Assembly: GCF_001574435.1 (NCBI RefSeq)
Contig: NZ_LOCN01000022.1
Location: forward strand, 18,793 to 82,792
DNA length: 64,000 nucleotides
DNA from: Moritella sp. JT01
GTDB taxonomy: Bacteria; Pseudomonadota; Gammaproteobacteria; Enterobacterales; Moritellaceae
Direction: 5' to 3'
In this document: positions 44,279-53,236 of the stretch, in pieces
How positions within the stretch are numbered: position 1 is the first letter of the stretch
How the letters are laid out: every line of letters starts with the position of its first letter
Notes under the pieces: generated by a model
The model's database searches: none
Seen by the model: the letters and a program-made list of their open reading frames with translations, nothing else
What the model was told of the DNA's origin: nothing
Translations under genes and position numbers: made by a program

Positions 44279-46318
44279 CTACTGCCCAGCCTGCACCAGT
44301 GCGATAGTGACAGTATCTTTCGTTAATAACTCAGGTAATAGCTTCCCTTGTGGTAATGCCGGACCAAACACCTGATTAAATGGGATCGCATAACGGCCAT
44401 GGCGTTTTAAATACGCTTCAATTTGACTATCGGGCTTAGTCCAGTCACCTTTCATCGCCACAACGTTATTCGCATTTAAGCGGGCGATAATATCAGTGCG
44501 TTGCAATACTGCACGTTCATTCACCACACAGGTAATACACCAATCAGCGGTAATATCGATAAACACGGTTTTTCCTTCTGCTACATATCCCGCAATCTTT
44601 TCTGGCTCAAATACTTGCCAATGTATTTCTGATTCAGACTGAATATCGCTACGCTGTAATAACGTCACGGATTCTGGCGACCAAATAATGGTATTCGCCA
44701 ACAGCAGATATATTGCAAATGTCGTGACGAGCGATTTAGGGCCAGGTTTCACGATTAAGAGAATCACCATAGCACAAATAATGACACTAAAAGTAACCCA
44801 CAACATCATGCTTAAATGTGCTTTCAGCAGCCAAATCAACCACACTAACGTCGCGCACAGTAAGGCTGCTAGAAACTGACGAAAGCGCACCATCCACAGA
44901 CCCGGCTTTGGCATTACTTTCACGCTATTCGGCCACATCGCGATAAGTAAATATGGCAGTGATAAACCCAAAGCTAAACCACTAAATATCACCATAATCT
45001 GCCAGCTTGAGCCAGCTAAGGCAAAGGCAACCGCGGTACCTAAAAAAGGCGCAGAGCAAGGCGTTGCTAATAACACCGCAAAGATACCTTGATAAAAATG
45101 CCCCTTATTAGAACCAGACAGCCTATCCATTAAACTTTGTGGTAACTGCACATCAAATTTATCTAATAGATTTAATGCAAATAACAACAATACCGGGATC
45201 ATGATCAATAAAAATGCGGCCGACTGGAATTGCACTCCCCAGCCAAAACCAATACCAAAATACTTCAAGCCTATAAATAATAATGCCAGCAACCAAAACG
45301 CCACAAAAATACCAGCTGCGCTTAATAAAAAGTTAACCCGTCGTTGCGCACTCGATTCACTGACCGATTCGACCACACCTAATAATTTAATCGACAATAC
45401 CGGTAATACACACGGCATTAAATTAAGAATCAAACCACCAACAACTGCCAGCAGCAACATGTATATCCAACTTGGTAAGGTTTGTTCAATCACGGTGGGT
45501 TTAATGGTATCGGTAAATGTAATACCCCCGTGTGCATTGGTTAGCGTCACTTTTAACGCTTGTTGAGGATCTAATCGAGCAGGTGTGCCCGCCATGTCTT
45601 CAACTCGTATAATTAAACGCGTCACCCCATCTTGCTGGCTGATTTGAGGCTGACTAAATAAAGTAAAATCGACACCTTCAACAAAACCATCAAGCACTGG
45701 CGTTGTTAACCCTGCCACTTCAATTAATAATTGCGATGATGCACTGTCCCAGCCGAGCTGTTGGATAGAAGCCGACGTGGCACTAATATCCACCGGAACA
45801 TTAGCGACGTAAGGCTGTAGCTGCGCACTTGAGGCTTTATCAATGCTGCTTGCTGTCGCGGGGAGATTTAATACCAGATTCACTTGAACACGTATGCACA
45901 CTTCACGACACACTAAAATGGTCGTTTTAGCTTGTAACGATAAGCCTTTACTGGGATCAATAACGGTAACTTGCAGAGGATAAATAACTTCGTGTTTGTA
46001 ACCATAAGTCTCAACATCATACACCATCATGCGCTGCGGTACCGGCCATAACCATTCAACATCCGCTAAGTTTTCAGATCCTTGCCAGTCAATACTCGGT
46101 GGTGCTCCGGCTAGCCCAGCTGAACTCCAATAGGTTTTCCACTCATCATCTAAGGTTATTTTTAACCCCATAGACAATATCGTTGCGCCGTTAACGCCAT
46201 TCGCCGTTGATAGTAACTGCGCCGTCGCGACTTTCGCCGCAGGATCAAATGCACTAGCACTTTGTTCCGCATAAACGAAAGAAGAAAGTAATAGGCAGAT
46301 TAAAATATAAAATCGCAT
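44279..46318 (-). CDS. ScsB/DsbD-family thiol:disulfide interchange protein
   Basis: A 679-residue membrane protein that moves reducing power from the cytoplasm to the periplasm. A signal peptide is followed by a ScsB-type periplasmic domain (WKTYWSSAGLAGAPP, CREVCIRV cysteine pair). The eight-helix core has the CcdA-type cysteines in NLMPCVLPVLSIKLLG and ATPCSAPFLGTA. The C-terminal thioredoxin domain has DWCITCVVNE. All three cysteine pairs are intact. The N-domain points to ScsB rather than classical DsbD; no scsC/D partners are in the window. Confidence 0.88.
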   Translation of the reverse strand: MRFYILICLLLSSFVYAEQSASAFDPAAKVATAQLLSTANGVNGATILSMGLKITLDDEWKTYWSSAGLAGAPPSIDWQGSENLADVEWLWPVPQRMMVYDVETYGYKHEVIYPLQVTVIDPSKGLSLQAKTTILVCREVCIRVQVNLVLNLPATASSIDKASSAQLQPYVANVPVDISATSASIQQLGWDSASSQLLIEVAGLTTPVLDGFVEGVDFTLFSQPQISQQDGVTRLIIRVEDMAGTPARLDPQQALKVTLTNAHGGITFTDTIKPTVIEQTLPSWIYMLLLAVVGGLILNLMPCVLPVLSIKLLGVVESVSESSAQRRVNFLLSAAGIFVAFWLLALLFIGLKYFGIGFGWGVQFQSAAFLLIMIPVLLLFALNLLDKFDVQLPQSLMDRLSGSNKGHFYQGIFAVLLATPCSAPFLGTAVAFALAGSSWQIMVIFSGLALGLSLPYLLIAMWPNSVKVMPKPGLWMVRFRQFLAALLCATLVWLIWLLKAHLSMMLWVTFSVIICAMVILLIVKPGPKSLVTTFAIYLLLANTIIWSPESVTLLQRSDIQSESEIHWQVFEPEKIAGYVAEGKTVFIDITADWCITCVVNERAVLQRTDIIARLNANNVVAMKGDWTKPDSQIEAYLKRHGRYAIPFNQVFGPALPQGKLLPELLTKDTVTIALVQAGQ

Positions 46319-46534
46319 TCAATAAGTTCCAAATTTTTACACTACACCTATCTTAAGTCACCTGTCTTAAGATATAAAATTAAAAATGTATGTATACCTC
46401 ATTAATTATCTAACCCCGCCATAATTAGATATACTTCTCGCCGAAGACGTCACTAACACGCATATTAAGGTGGATATTAAATTTATCCCCCTTAATCGAT
46501 TTAATCACATCACTTTTTACAATGGGCAATTAAA

Positions 46535-46924
46535 ATGGATTACGCATTTGTTAAACACATGCACATGGGCATGGCTTATCTTAGTATCACTTTCTTTATT
46601 TTTCGTTCAATTTTATCGGTCACAGAATCTGCATTATTACAAAATAAGGTAATCAAAATATTACCGCACATCATTGATACGCTGCTTATCTTGTTAGCGG
46701 GTCACTTAATGATGACAATCCAACAATATCCGTTTGCAGATGCTTGGTTAACGGCAAAGTTAATCGGCCTTATCGCTTATATTATCGTGGGTACAATTGC
46801 AATTAAACGCGGTAAGACAGCTATCATACGTTTATGGGCAAGTGTGGCTGCGGTAGCAATTTTTGCTTATATTCTGGGTGTCGCAAAAAGCCATGATGTG
46901 ATGTCGTGGTTAGCTCTCGCTTAA
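46535..46924 (+). CDS. SirB2-family membrane protein
   Basis: A 129-residue protein with four transmembrane helices. The KHMHMGMAYLSITFFIFRS start, PHIIDTLLILLAG and AWLTAKLIGLIAYIIVG segments are typical of the SirB2 family. The family has no defined function. An in-frame start earlier is not needed. The next gene begins 9 bp after it, so both probably form one transcript. Confidence 0.85.
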   Translation: MDYAFVKHMHMGMAYLSITFFIFRSILSVTESALLQNKVIKILPHIIDTLLILLAGHLMMTIQQYPFADAWLTAKLIGLIAYIIVGTIAIKRGKTAIIRLWASVAAVAIFAYILGVAKSHDVMSWLALA

Positions 46925-46933
46925 GAGGTTTAT

Positions 46934-47443
46934 ATGACAGCATCTGCACTATTACAACAATACAGCACGCTGTTCCAGCCGTCAGGTAAACCTGTATTGG
47001 ATTTAGCCTGTGGCGCGGGTCACAATGGTTTGTATCTGCATCAACAGCAAATACCCACTATTTTTGCCGATCAAAACCAGACTGCATTAACGAGTATAGC
47101 GGCTGTATCGGGTGTGAGTACCGAGCAATGCTGGCAGGTTGACTTTGAACATGGTGAACAACAATTACCCGCTAATCACTATCAAGGCATAGTGGTATTT
47201 CGATATTTACACCGTCCACTCATTGACGCAATCAAGCAAGCAGTATGTTCTGGCGGTATTGTGATCTATGAAACTTTCACTGTCGAGAACAGACAATTTG
47301 GTCGACCTAATCGTGATGCATTTCTATTACAGTTGGGAGAATTGAAAGCGATGTTCAGTGACTGGGAATGTTTGCATTATTTTGAAGGGATTGAACGTAA
47401 TCCTAACCGCGCTATTGCACAGATAGTCTGTAAAAAACCGTAA
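46934..47443 (+). CDS. Class I SAM-dependent methyltransferase
   Basis: A 169-residue methyltransferase with the SAM-binding motif I VLDLACGAGHNGLYL, an acidic residue after the second strand (FADQNQ), and a YLHRPLID segment. AAGAGG lies 5 nt before the ATG, and the gene follows the SirB2 gene by 9 bp. It resembles small TehB-like enzymes, but the substrate cannot be assigned. Confidence 0.82.
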   Translation: MTASALLQQYSTLFQPSGKPVLDLACGAGHNGLYLHQQQIPTIFADQNQTALTSIAAVSGVSTEQCWQVDFEHGEQQLPANHYQGIVVFRYLHRPLIDAIKQAVCSGGIVIYETFTVENRQFGRPNRDAFLLQLGELKAMFSDWECLHYFEGIERNPNRAIAQIVCKKP

Positions 47444-47480
47444 AAAAAGCGCCATGTTGAATCATCAACATGGCGCCCTT
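47442..47480. terminator. Bidirectional terminator between methyltransferase and rplY genes
   Basis: AAAAAGCGCCATGTTGA and TCAACATGGCGCC form a stem of about 12 bp with a 4-nt loop. On the minus strand it is followed by a T-run and serves rplY; on the plus strand the tail is weaker. Confidence 0.85.
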
Positions 47481-47502
47481 ATCACATTATAACAACCCGT
47501 TA

Positions 47503-47790
47503 TTAAGCACGGATGAAGTCAATGTGTTGTAATTTTGGCTTGAACGCATGGCGTTGTAGCGCTTTAACTGTAACAGCCATTTCAGTACCATCAACAACAA
47601 GCGTGATTACAGAAGAGAAGAACTCTTCGTTACGCTGTGCGTTGTTAACAACATCGTGCTCTAATTCGATAGAGATAGCTTCTTCGCCTTTACCGTAGAT
47701 TACAGCAGGGAATTTGTTAGCGTGACGTAGGCGGCGGCTCGCACCTTTCCCAAGGTCTGAACGTACTTTTGCTTCAAAAGTGAAAGACAT
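47503..47790 (-). CDS. rplY: 50S ribosomal protein L25 (short form)
   Basis: The 95-residue gammaproteobacterial L25, which binds 5S rRNA loop E. The [21 protein letters not shown]-terminal segment and the QHIDFIR end are typical; the longer C-terminal domain of the CTC type is absent. It has a leader of about 110 nt with a good promoter, in line with the autogenous control known for E. coli rplY. Confidence 0.97.
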   Translation of the reverse strand: MSFTFEAKVRSDLGKGASRRLRHANKFPAVIYGKGEEAISIELEHDVVNNAQRNEEFFSSVITLVVDGTEMAVTVKALQRHAFKPKLQHIDFIRA

Positions 47791-47905
47791 AATCTTTTCC
47801 TAATAAGTAGTAGTAATATTTAGATCTGGACTAAAATCCAGATAAGTAAGCGTCTTTTAACTGCTGCCTGCGACCGGGCAACAACAGTATAATTAACGGG
47901 TGCGG
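47791..47905 (-). promoter_or_regulatory. rplY leader, candidate L25 autoregulatory region
   Basis: On the minus strand the leader has a hairpin ATCTGGA-TTTTAG-TCCAGAT close to the ribosome-binding site and a GC-rich segment upstream. E. coli rplY is known to be repressed by its own product through the leader; conservation here is inferred from position and structure only. Confidence 0.45.
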
Positions 47906-47934
47906 ATAATACCACGCCAGCCTTATCACAACAA
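47906..47934 (-). promoter_or_regulatory. rplY promoter
   Basis: TTGTTG (47929-47934) and TATTAT (47906-47911) on the minus strand are 17 bp apart. The predicted start lies about 110 nt before the ATG. Confidence 0.65.
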
Positions 47935-48369
47935 GTAAATGCACAGAACTAAAAATATCCAGTCTATTTGCAATAAGAGAAATGTACATCTACCAGGAAT
48001 TAATATTGTTTGACGCCCTTCGACATATATTTTAATAAAAAACAAACCACTAAATAATGTCGAAAAATGCCAAATATAGTCAGTTCACAAAATAAAATGA
48101 AGAATAATGTACTTCAATAAGGATAAACTAGACAGAAGATTCAGAACATTATAATAAACTGGAATAACATTTAAAATGACGCCTAAATTAGAGTGATCAA
48201 TCAAAAATATCACGATTTTCAACACAATAAGCATGTACACCTAGAAAGTAAGTTTTAGATCACTAAACCGAGCATTTCAATAAGTTAATGCTACTTTAGA
48301 TAAAGTTTATGCTGTTATACTGGAACGTAACTACCCCCTAATATCAACGATAATACTTTAGGACCTTGT
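47935..48369. other. AT-rich intergenic region without a gene
   Basis: About 430 bp between the divergent rplY and FapA-type genes. No ORF longer than about 20 codons with a ribosome-binding site was seen. The right end has a TATACT box near 48318 and an AGGA ribosome-binding site for the FapA-type gene. The rest is AT-rich with no clear repeat. Confidence 0.6.
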
Positions 48370-50052
48370 ATGCTGGACTCAACATTAATTAGGCTAAGCG
48401 AAGATGATAACCAAGCCGAAGTCCGCCTGATCCCAAATAAACACGCGCCACTCGCACTAGCCGATTTACTTGAATTACTGAATGTTGAGCCTTTCAATCA
48501 ACTATCCCCTATTCTTGCGAATCTTGAAGAAGCCGTCACCCAAATAAATAAATTCGCGGATAAACGCGCTGGCACTGAAGAGTTTACCTTTATTCTCGCA
48601 GAGCGTAATAATTGTAAAATTGATATCAGCCTCAGTGAAGACAGCATGCAAGCAGAGATGAATTTAACGGCGGGCTGGGGTGATAACCAAATTTCAATTG
48701 ATGATATTTTAGCTGAACTCAATAACAGCAACATCCACCTTGGTATTGATAAACAAAAAATAACTGAACAACTTACACAACTCTCAAGCCTATCACCTGG
48801 TGAACGAGTTAAGATTACAGTTGCCGAAGGCCAGCTCCCAATTCATGGTAAAGATGCTGAATTGAAACGCCAAGTATCATTAGCCCGAGAACGATTATTA
48901 CAACCACAGATAAAAGCTGACGGTAATGTTGATATGCGTAACCTTGGTGAAATAAACATGGTTAAAACTAACGACGTACTCATCGAAAAAATACCGGCAG
49001 ATAATGGTACCAAAGGATTCAACTTACTCGGTAAAGAGCTATTACCAAAGTCAGGTAAAGACACTAAGCTACAAGCGGGTCCGGGCACCTGTATCGACCC
49101 AAAAAATCCATTAAGACTACTTGCAACCATGACAGGACAAGCCGTAGAGGTCAGGGGCGTATTACAAATTGATGATATGCTAACGATCAAAAATGTCGAT
49201 GTAAGCACAGGTCATATTACATTTAAAGGTAGCATTTTAATCACAGGTGATGTTGACGCCGAGATGATAGTGAAAAGTAGTGGCGATATAACTGTTATGG
49301 GGTTTGTTGACTCCGCAACCTTGGAAGCTGCAGGCGATGTTATCGTCAATAAAGGCATCTTAGGCCGTCAATTAACAAATAAGAGTAACAATCAACAGCT
49401 CGCTACCAAGATTAAAGCACAAGGACAAATACGCGCTCAGTTTGTGCAATACTCCGAGTTAACTGCCGTTGGGAACATTACCATCACCAAGCAGTTATTA
49501 CACAGTGTTACCCATACTAAAGGGAAACTTACCGTGAGCGATGGTTTTAACCGCCATGGTGATATCGTTGGCGGCACTGTAAATGCGAATAATGGCATTG
49601 TTGTAGTCAACATCGGAGCGATGTCAGGCACCAAAACTGAAATTTTTTGTGCCATGCAAGAAGATGAAATTCGGGTGCAAGTACAAAACCGTAGCCTAGA
49701 ATTAAAAACGTTAGTTGAAGAAGATGATTTGCTGTGGATCAAAATTAATAATTTACCGCCAAAAGATAAATGGAAACATGATCACGGTGTCGTGACTGAA
49801 ATCAAAGAAATGCTGTATGAAAAAAATAGGTTTAACCAACAACGTGTGAATAATGAAATAGAATTACAGCAGCTACAACTTGAATTAGATCAATATTTTC
49901 ACGTACACAACATTGAAGTAAGTAAATGTATATTTGATAACGTTACCTTACATATAGGTACAGCATCAACCGTTACTCAGCGTGAATACGGCCCTTGCCG
50001 AGTAATACATAAAGATAAACAAATTGATTTTGATTATGCTGATCATAGTTAG
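48370..50052 (+). CDS. FapA-family (DUF342) polymer-forming-like protein
   Basis: A 560-residue cytoplasmic protein of the DUF342/FapA family. The N-terminal ~190 residues include a GERVKITVAEGQLPIHGKD segment; the middle (about residues 250-430) is a right-handed beta-helix with repeating VNANNGI/GDITVMG-type turns; the C-terminus has a coiled-coil (about 480-520). Family members in Vibrio and Bacillus affect flagella or envelope polymers, and act near the cell pole or membrane. AGGA lies 6 nt before the ATG. No motility genes are adjacent, so the local role is open. Confidence 0.85.
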   Translation: MLDSTLIRLSEDDNQAEVRLIPNKHAPLALADLLELLNVEPFNQLSPILANLEEAVTQINKFADKRAGTEEFTFILAERNNCKIDISLSEDSMQAEMNLTAGWGDNQISIDDILAELNNSNIHLGIDKQKITEQLTQLSSLSPGERVKITVAEGQLPIHGKDAELKRQVSLARERLLQPQIKADGNVDMRNLGEINMVKTNDVLIEKIPADNGTKGFNLLGKELLPKSGKDTKLQAGPGTCIDPKNPLRLLATMTGQAVEVRGVLQIDDMLTIKNVDVSTGHITFKGSILITGDVDAEMIVKSSGDITVMGFVDSATLEAAGDVIVNKGILGRQLTNKSNNQQLATKIKAQGQIRAQFVQYSELTAVGNITITKQLLHSVTHTKGKLTVSDGFNRHGDIVGGTVNANNGIVVVNIGAMSGTKTEIFCAMQEDEIRVQVQNRSLELKTLVEEDDLLWIKINNLPPKDKWKHDHGVVTEIKEMLYEKNRFNQQRVNNEIELQQLQLELDQYFHVHNIEVSKCIFDNVTLHIGTASTVTQREYGPCRVIHKDKQIDFDYADHS

Positions 50053-50094
50053 ATAATAATAAATACCGAGCTCACTAATTTTATATACGCGAAC

Positions 50095-50125
50095 AAAAAG
50101 GCCTAAGTGATCACTTAGGCCTTTC
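50095..50125. terminator. Bidirectional terminator after the FapA-type gene
   Basis: AAAGGCCTAAGTGATCACTTAGGCCTTT is a perfect palindrome with an A-tract before and a CTTTCTTT tail, between two convergent genes. Confidence 0.9.
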
Positions 50126-50149
50126 TTTCAATATTCGAGCTTAATAAAC

Positions 50150-51385
50150 TTACAGACTTGCTAGTGCTTGGGTAAAATCAGCCAGTAAATCATCAGTATC
50201 TTCAATACCAATTGAACAGCGGATCATATTCTCACTAATACCCGATTCCTGTCTTGCTGCTAGGCCAATTTCATGGAAAATGGTGGGGGCCACAGGCAGT
50301 GCTAAACTACGGTTATCACCTAAATGCGTCGCGCCAATAACTAGCTTCAACGCATTTAAAAATTTGCAACAATCCAAACCTTCTTTCAAGTCTAGACTTA
50401 ACATCGACCCAGATGCACCAAATAACGATTTAGCACGGGCATATTCTGGGTGTGATTCCAAACCTGGATAATAAACACGTTCAACTTTTGGATGATTCTC
50501 TAGCATTAATGCTAAAGCCAATGTCGAATCTGACGATTGCTTAATTCGCAGGGCCATCGTTTCTGAACCTAGCGCTAATTGGCCAGCCGCTTCAGAACTC
50601 AGACAAGCGCCCATATCACGTAAGCCTTTCTTCTTCATTTGCGCATAACCCCACATAGCCGGATCACCTTTACGGTACGCTTCAAAGATATTCGGGTATT
50701 GCGACCAGTCAAATAAACCAGTATCTGTTACAGAGCCGCCAATCACATTTCCGTGACCACCAAAATATTTTGATAGTGAGGTAACAATAAGGTGACACTT
50801 CACTGTTTTAGGTTGGAACAAATACGCCGATGTTAATGTATTATCAACAACATATAGTAGCCCTTTCGCATCACACAATTCGCCAATTTCGGCTAAATCA
50901 CAAACTTGTGTTGCCGGATTAGCAATTGTTTCTACAAACACCATTTTCGTATTTTCTTGGCAAGCTGCAGCAACGTTAGCCACATCTGTCGCATCAACTA
51001 ATGTTACTTCAATGCCAAAACTTTTTAATGTACCAAATACACTTGAGGTATTACCAAATAAGAAACGGCTGGCAACAATATGATCGCCACCTTTTAATAA
51101 AGTCAAAAATACCGCGACAATCGCCGCCATACCAGAGCTAAAACATAATGATGCTTTACCCTGCTCCATTTCGCAGATCATGTTTTGTAACATATCAATC
51201 GTTGGCGTAGCTTGACGAGCATAGGCTTGGCCAGCTTGGCGGCCTTGGAAGATATCGATAAGATCTTGAATGTCATCATAACCATAAGTGGCAGAGTTAT
51301 AAATTGGCGCGTGAATAGCCCCAAACTCTAAATTTTGGTTGTGATCATGATGAACTAAATGAGTAGTGAATCCCTGCGATTTCAT
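50150..51385 (-). CDS. PLP-dependent Cys/Met-metabolism enzyme (cystathionine gamma-synthase family)
   Basis: A 411-residue fold-type I PLP enzyme. The PLP Lys is in TSLSKYFGGHGN, the Asp that pairs with the pyridine N is in VVDNTLTS, and the phosphate-binding loop is SSGMAA. At the position of the Tyr that stacks on PLP in gamma-lyases (LYGxT) the sequence reads FLFGNT, with Phe110. The enzyme could be a gamma-synthase, a sulfhydrylase or a lyase of a separate subgroup. ATG at 51385 is chosen by AAGGA 6 nt upstream. It lies 98 bp after asnC on the same strand. Confidence 0.82.
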   Translation of the reverse strand: MKSQGFTTHLVHHDHNQNLEFGAIHAPIYNSATYGYDDIQDLIDIFQGRQAGQAYARQATPTIDMLQNMICEMEQGKASLCFSSGMAAIVAVFLTLLKGGDHIVASRFLFGNTSSVFGTLKSFGIEVTLVDATDVANVAAACQENTKMVFVETIANPATQVCDLAEIGELCDAKGLLYVVDNTLTSAYLFQPKTVKCHLIVTSLSKYFGGHGNVIGGSVTDTGLFDWSQYPNIFEAYRKGDPAMWGYAQMKKKGLRDMGACLSSEAAGQLALGSETMALRIKQSSDSTLALALMLENHPKVERVYYPGLESHPEYARAKSLFGASGSMLSLDLKEGLDCCKFLNALKLVIGATHLGDNRSLALPVAPTIFHEIGLAARQESGISENMIRCSIGIEDTDDLLADFTQALASL

Positions 51386-51482
51386 TGTTATTCCTTCATA
51401 CAACAAATTGACGTTAACCTCATTATTGATCAGGATGAGGTTAACTTATAGCATTTATGTCATTTATAATTAGCGGTGAAGG

Positions 51483-51944
51483 TTATGGGTGAACACCACG
51501 ACTAATTGGGTTTTGTAATGAGATCAATGTTTCGGTCGATTGTACTTCTTCAATCTGTTGAATTTTATCAATCAGTACTTTTTGTAGTTCATCAATTGAG
51601 CGCGTCATCAACTTCACAAAAATATTGTAATTACCCGTTGTGTAATACGCTTCAACGACTTCATCTAACGCTTTTAATTGCGCCAACGCAGAAGGGTAAT
51701 CCTTTGCGCTCTTTAGATTAATACCAATAAAACAACACACGTCATAACCGAGCTTTTTCGGGCAAACTTCAACTTTAGTGCCAAGAATAACACCTGTTGT
51801 TTTCATTTTTTCGACACGTACATGAATAGTACCCGCACTTACGTTAAACTTTTTCGCCAGTTCCGCATAAGGTACACGCGCGTTAACCATGAGTGCATTA
51901 AGGATTTTTTTATCTAATTCATCAAGATGAGCATTAAGCGACAT
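51483..51944 (-). CDS. asnC: AsnC-type transcriptional regulator
   Basis: A Lrp/AsnC-family regulator (153 aa) very close to E. coli AsnC: HTH (ELAKKFNVSAGTIHVRVEKM, residues ~24-44) and the RAM ligand domain with AKDYPSALAQL, EVVEAYYTTGNYNIF and STETLISLQNP. AsnC senses asparagine and normally controls a divergent asnA. Here no asnA is present; the downstream gene is a Cys/Met PLP enzyme. ATG at 51944 is chosen over 51971, as it gives the E. coli length. Confidence 0.93.
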   Translation of the reverse strand: MSLNAHLDELDKKILNALMVNARVPYAELAKKFNVSAGTIHVRVEKMKTTGVILGTKVEVCPKKLGYDVCCFIGINLKSAKDYPSALAQLKALDEVVEAYYTTGNYNIFVKLMTRSIDELQKVLIDKIQQIEEVQSTETLISLQNPISRGVHP

Positions 51945-52215
51945 TACAACTTTTCCGATCATAAGTAACAATACAAGAAGTCGATTATAACGCTAAAACC
52001 CTAATCATCTAGCGTATAATTTGAATAATCTTGAAAAAATACCACCTTTTTGACTGCATAACTGAGATTTATCCAATATTCCATTAATTAACCTTTGAAT
52101 TTCATCTAAATTAAAATAAGTTTCACGACAAAGTGAAAAATACTATTGGTCACATAGCAAGCTTGAGTTACCATTTCGGCCTGCACACAGCGTAATTTTT
52201 CATTCAGGTAATGTC

Positions 52216-53139
52216 ATGTCTCAACAACAATACAATCTTATCGTCGTACTCGGTGCGACCGCATCGGGGAAAACACGTTTAGGTGTCGATCTGGCGAAAC
52301 AATTAAACGGGGAAGTGATCTCGGGTGATTCTCGACAGGTATATACTGGTTTAGATATTGGATCAGGCAAAGATTTAGCTGAATATGGCGAGGTACCTTA
52401 TCATTTAATTGATATTATCGAACCCGGTAAAGAATATAACGCCTTTCAATTTCAACACGATTTCTTCAAGGTATTTAAAGACATTAACCAACGCGGTAAA
52501 TTCCCCCTCCTTGTCGGCGGTACTGGTTTATACATAGATGCGGTGGTTGCTGGTTATGAATTTGTGCAAGTCGATAAAAATATTAGCCAGCGTGAACAGT
52601 TTGCCGACATGGCACTCGAAGCCGTACAACAAATCTTACTTGAGTTAGACAGCGATGTGTATCAAGCAACCGATATTACCGTGCGACCACGCTTATACCG
52701 CGCTATTGAAATAGCCCAGCATGCAACATCACTAACCACGCCTGCGGTTAAAACCCCTCTACCTGATATCAAACCACTTTATTTTGGGATCAAATGGGAA
52801 CGAAGTGTATTACGCCAACGTATTACCCTACGTTTAAAAGAACGCTTAGAACACGGCATGATAAAAGAAGTGAAAGGCTTGTTAGCGCAAGGTGTCACAC
52901 ATGAAAAACTAGAATACTTTGGCCTTGAATATCGATTTGTCAGTCAGTATGTTGCGGGTAAGATTAGTTATGAAAACATGTTTGATAAACTCAATGTCGC
53001 GATCCATAAATATGCCAAACGCCAAGATACTTGGTTTAGAAGGATGGAACGTAACGGGGCTAAAATACATTGGTTGGATGGCACCAAAAATATCAATGAA
53101 CAAGCTCAGCATGTACTGAGTCAATTTAATCAAGTCTAA
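52216..53139 (+). CDS. MiaA-type tRNA dimethylallyltransferase (divergent subgroup)
   Basis: A 307-residue prenyltransferase with the P-loop GATASGKT, the DSRQVY segment that grips A37, and VGGTGLYIDAVV. It transfers a dimethylallyl group to A37 of tRNAs that read UNN codons. The pattern DIGSGKDLAEYGEVPYHLIDI is of the type seen in Bacteroidetes and Deltaproteobacteria rather than the E. coli MiaA type, and no mutL or hfq is adjacent. It may be a second copy or a replacement. No symbol is given because the canonical miaA may exist elsewhere. Confidence 0.83.
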   Translation: MSQQQYNLIVVLGATASGKTRLGVDLAKQLNGEVISGDSRQVYTGLDIGSGKDLAEYGEVPYHLIDIIEPGKEYNAFQFQHDFFKVFKDINQRGKFPLLVGGTGLYIDAVVAGYEFVQVDKNISQREQFADMALEAVQQILLELDSDVYQATDITVRPRLYRAIEIAQHATSLTTPAVKTPLPDIKPLYFGIKWERSVLRQRITLRLKERLEHGMIKEVKGLLAQGVTHEKLEYFGLEYRFVSQYVAGKISYENMFDKLNVAIHKYAKRQDTWFRRMERNGAKIHWLDGTKNINEQAQHVLSQFNQV

Positions 53140-53167
53140 CTAGATATTAACCATAAATTTCAAGCAT

Positions 53168-53198
53168 AAAAAAGCCACACCGAACGGGTGTGGCTTCT
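53168..53198. terminator. Bidirectional terminator after the MiaA-type gene
   Basis: AAAAAGCCACACC and GGTGTGGCTTCTT form a 10-bp stem with a 5-nt loop, between two convergent genes. Confidence 0.88.
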
Positions 53199-53236
53199 TA
53201 TCTTATTAACTTAAATATTTATTATCTAAGTCTTTA

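Noticed and set aside
48304..48325. Flagellar sigma28 promoter before the FapA-type gene (TAAAGTTT present)
   Set aside because: The matching -10 element GCCGATAA is absent at the required spacing, so only a half-match exists.
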